Made by a program: the position numbers and the translations under genes
Notes under the pieces: generated by a model
Databases searched by the model: none
What the model was told of the DNA's origin: nothing
The model's input: only the letters and a program-made list of their open reading frames with translations
In this document: positions 23,435 to 24,631 of the stretch, one piece after another
Layout: each line of letters starts with the position of its first letter
Position numbering within the stretch: position 1 is the first letter of the stretch
Source of the DNA: Streptosporangiaceae bacterium
GTDB taxonomy: Bacteria; Actinomycetota; Actinomycetes; Streptosporangiales; Streptosporangiaceae
Reading direction: 5' to 3'
Assembly: GCA_030045295.1 (NCBI GenBank)
Contig: JASIGD010000249.1
Location: 1-24,631, forward strand
DNA length: 24,631 nt

Positions 23435-23490
23435 AAGGTAACCCGTTTCTGAGCCGTAAGTTTCCTGAAGGTCGCCTGAACGCGTTCAGG
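23435..23490 (-). promoter_or_regulatory. HtrA promoter with OmpR-type direct repeats
   Basis: Read on the minus strand, TTCAGG-n5-TTCAGG (23480-23464, 11-bp period) is followed 23 bases later by a -10-like TACCTT (23440-23435). The -35 position is occupied by a non-consensus AAACTT. The outer repeat is also half of the perfect 16-bp palindrome CCTGAACGCGTTCAGG (23475-23490), which overlaps the end of the SGNH gene. The layout fits activation by an OmpR-family response regulator, as is known for stress proteases. Confidence 0.5.
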
Positions 23491-24286
23491 TTGGCAGGTT
23501 CTCGGAGGCCGGCACCAGCTCCCGCTCCCGGGCGTCGTCGTCGTTCGCGGTCAGCAATTCGCGAACGGTCAGGGCAACCAGCGCCGGAACCAGGTCCGTG
23601 GACCGCCGGACCAGCCAGGCGGTGCCCTTGGTGGCGAGCCACGCGAACTCCGCGAGGCGCGTCGGCGGCGGGCTGGACGGCTCCGGGTCGGGTCCGGGGC
23701 CGACCGGGTAGCCCGACGCCGCCAGCAGGCCGTGGAAGCGGCACGCGATGAGACGGTGCCCGCGCTCGTTCGGGTGCAGCCGGTCCACGCTCCAGTAGCG
23801 GCGCTCGTAGGTGGCCGGGTCACCGGCCGCGTCCAGGTGCACGGTGCCGTGGCACCGCGCCACCTCGTCCACGGCCTCGTTCGCCGCGCGCATCCGCCGG
23901 GCCAGCGGCCGGGCCAGCGCCTTCGGCAGGCCGAACATCTGCCCGGGGTCGGGCAACCGCATGGTGAGGACCTGCGCGCCCGCCGCCCTCAGGCCTGCCA
24001 CGGTGCGGCCGACGGCCGCGCCCGTGCGCTCCGGGTCGAAGTCGCCGCGCAGCGTGTCGTTGATGCCGACGACCACGCTGGCGACGTCGGGCTTGAGGTC
24101 CAAGGCGACGGGCAACTGGACGCGTTCCACGTCGGCCGCCAGCGCGCCGAGCGTCGCGAGATTGTGGACGTCGGGCTGGGGCAAGGTGGCGGCCAGCAGC
24201 GCGGCCCAGCCGCGCCAGCCGCCCCCCGGGGCCGGGTCGCCCATGCCCACCGTGATCGAGTCACCGAGCGCGACGAAGGTCGTCAT
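23486..24286 (-). CDS. SGNH/GDSL hydrolase
   Basis: A 266-residue esterase/lipase-type hydrolase. Block I is FVALGDSITVGMGD (Ser at residue 9), block II is the glycine in LATLGALAAD, block III is VVGINDTLRG, and block V is SVDRLHPNERGH with the catalytic Asp and His. There is no signal peptide, so it may act in the cytosol on lipids, acetylated sugars or peptides. ATG 24286 has GGAGG five bases ahead, a good independent start. The frame is nevertheless open upstream into the glycosyltransferase. The C-terminal 60 residues (LAEFAWLATKGTAWLVRRST) are an added amphipathic tail. Confidence 0.9.
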   Translation of the reverse strand: MTTFVALGDSITVGMGDPAPGGGWRGWAALLAATLPQPDVHNLATLGALAADVERVQLPVALDLKPDVASVVVGINDTLRGDFDPERTGAAVGRTVAGLRAAGAQVLTMRLPDPGQMFGLPKALARPLARRMRAANEAVDEVARCHGTVHLDAAGDPATYERRYWSVDRLHPNERGHRLIACRFHGLLAASGYPVGPGPDPEPSSPPPTRLAEFAWLATKGTAWLVRRSTDLVPALVALTVRELLTANDDDARERELVPASENLPT

Positions 24287-24631
24287 GTTGGCCTCCATTC
24301 GACCCCAGAGTTCACATAAACCACATCCTCTTGCGCACCCAACGTCGCTTATTTCAGACACGTCCTCGGCGAGCGCCTGGTGCACGGCGAGGAAGGCTTG
24401 CACGGCCGCGGGCCAGCCGTAGCGTTCGGCGCGCGCCCTCGCCGCGCTCCGCCGCGCCCGCTCCGGCCGGTCCAGCACGGCGAGCACCCCGGCCGCCAGG
24501 TCCTCACCGGCCACACTGGCCCCGGCGTCCCCGACGACCTCGGGCAGCGCGGACTCCGCGCTCACCACCACCGGCGTTCCGCAGGCCAGCGCCTCGAGCG
24601 CGGCGAGCCCGAACGTCTCCGCCGGGCCCGG
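24287..24631 (-). CDS. GT4-type glycosyltransferase, C-terminal part, 5' end beyond window
   Basis: Only the last about 115 codons are visible. They read GPAETFGLAALEALACGTPV, then VVSAESALPEVVGDAGASV. This is the GT-B nucleotide-sugar site (E-x7-E) of retaining GT4 enzymes such as actinobacterial mannosyltransferases, and an ending helix follows (AERYGWPAAVQAFLAVHQAL). The expected stop after about LAED is absent. The frame runs through VSEISDVGCARGCGLCELWG into the SGNH hydrolase start. That linker uses rare codons (ATA, AGA, TTA, TGT), so it looks like former non-coding sequence. The donor sugar and acceptor cannot be told. Confidence 0.8.

Noticed and set aside
23560..23751. Small minus- and plus-strand frames inside the SGNH gene
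   Set aside because: These are Arg/Pro-rich shadows without ribosome sites.

Overview
The window is very GC-rich DNA with strong third-position G/C bias, frequent GTG/TTG starts, AGGAGG-type ribosome binding sites alternating with apparently leaderless starts, and many families typical of Actinomycetota (DUF1707, DUF3054, DUF5937-type ArsR, DHA3-type MFS exporter, Pro/Tyr/Gly-rich HtrA). It looks like chromosomal DNA of a filamentous or soil actinobacterium, in the broad Streptosporangiales/Streptomyces-like range. The species cannot be told from the sequence. I found no rRNA, tRNA, CRISPR array, prophage or intact transposase.

Left part (1-5340): a partial M1 aminopeptidase (minus strand), a conserved hypothetical protein, a DUF1707 protein, a YfcE-like metallophosphoesterase and a luciferase-like flavin monooxygenase, the last four all on the plus strand. 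Middle-left (5440-12765): a ten-segment membrane protein that runs into a convergent PYROXD2/CrtI-like FAD oxidoreductase. Divergent from the oxidoreductase is a 641-residue fusion of a nitrilase-type amidase to a dihydroxypseudooxynicotine-hydrolase-like alpha/beta hydrolase. Next come a DUF5937/ArsR repressor and a divergent DHA3 exporter, which form a regulator-exporter pair.

Middle-right (12875-16054): a PAPS-dependent sulfotransferase, a Nudix gene broken by an internal deletion, a cupin, a GH43/GH32-like five-bladed propeller protein and a small coiled-coil protein. From 16170 to 20023 lies a glycerolipid block: an alkyl-DHAP-synthase-like flavoprotein and a lipid kinase in one operon, facing a glycerol-3-phosphate dehydrogenase. 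These three could together supply and use DHAP for ether-type glycerolipids (inference).

Right part (20024-24631): a gene-poor stretch with a permease remnant and two tandem palindromic 20-mers, an isochorismatase-like hydrolase, a DUF3054 membrane protein, a decayed zinc dehydrogenase, and an HtrA-like membrane protease. The HtrA PDZ domain is split by about 100 Gly/Ser/Phe residues, and its promoter carries OmpR-type direct repeats. Last come an SGNH hydrolase and the end of a GT4 glycosyltransferase, joined in one reading frame with no stop codon between them.

The most unusual items are the nitrilase-hydrolase fusion, the split-PDZ HtrA, the aminopeptidase without a GAMEN motif, the glycosyltransferase-hydrolase read-through, the glycerolipid module and the short intergenic repeats. 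Several decayed genes (Nudix, zinc dehydrogenase, permease) show that this is a region of gene loss and rearrangement.
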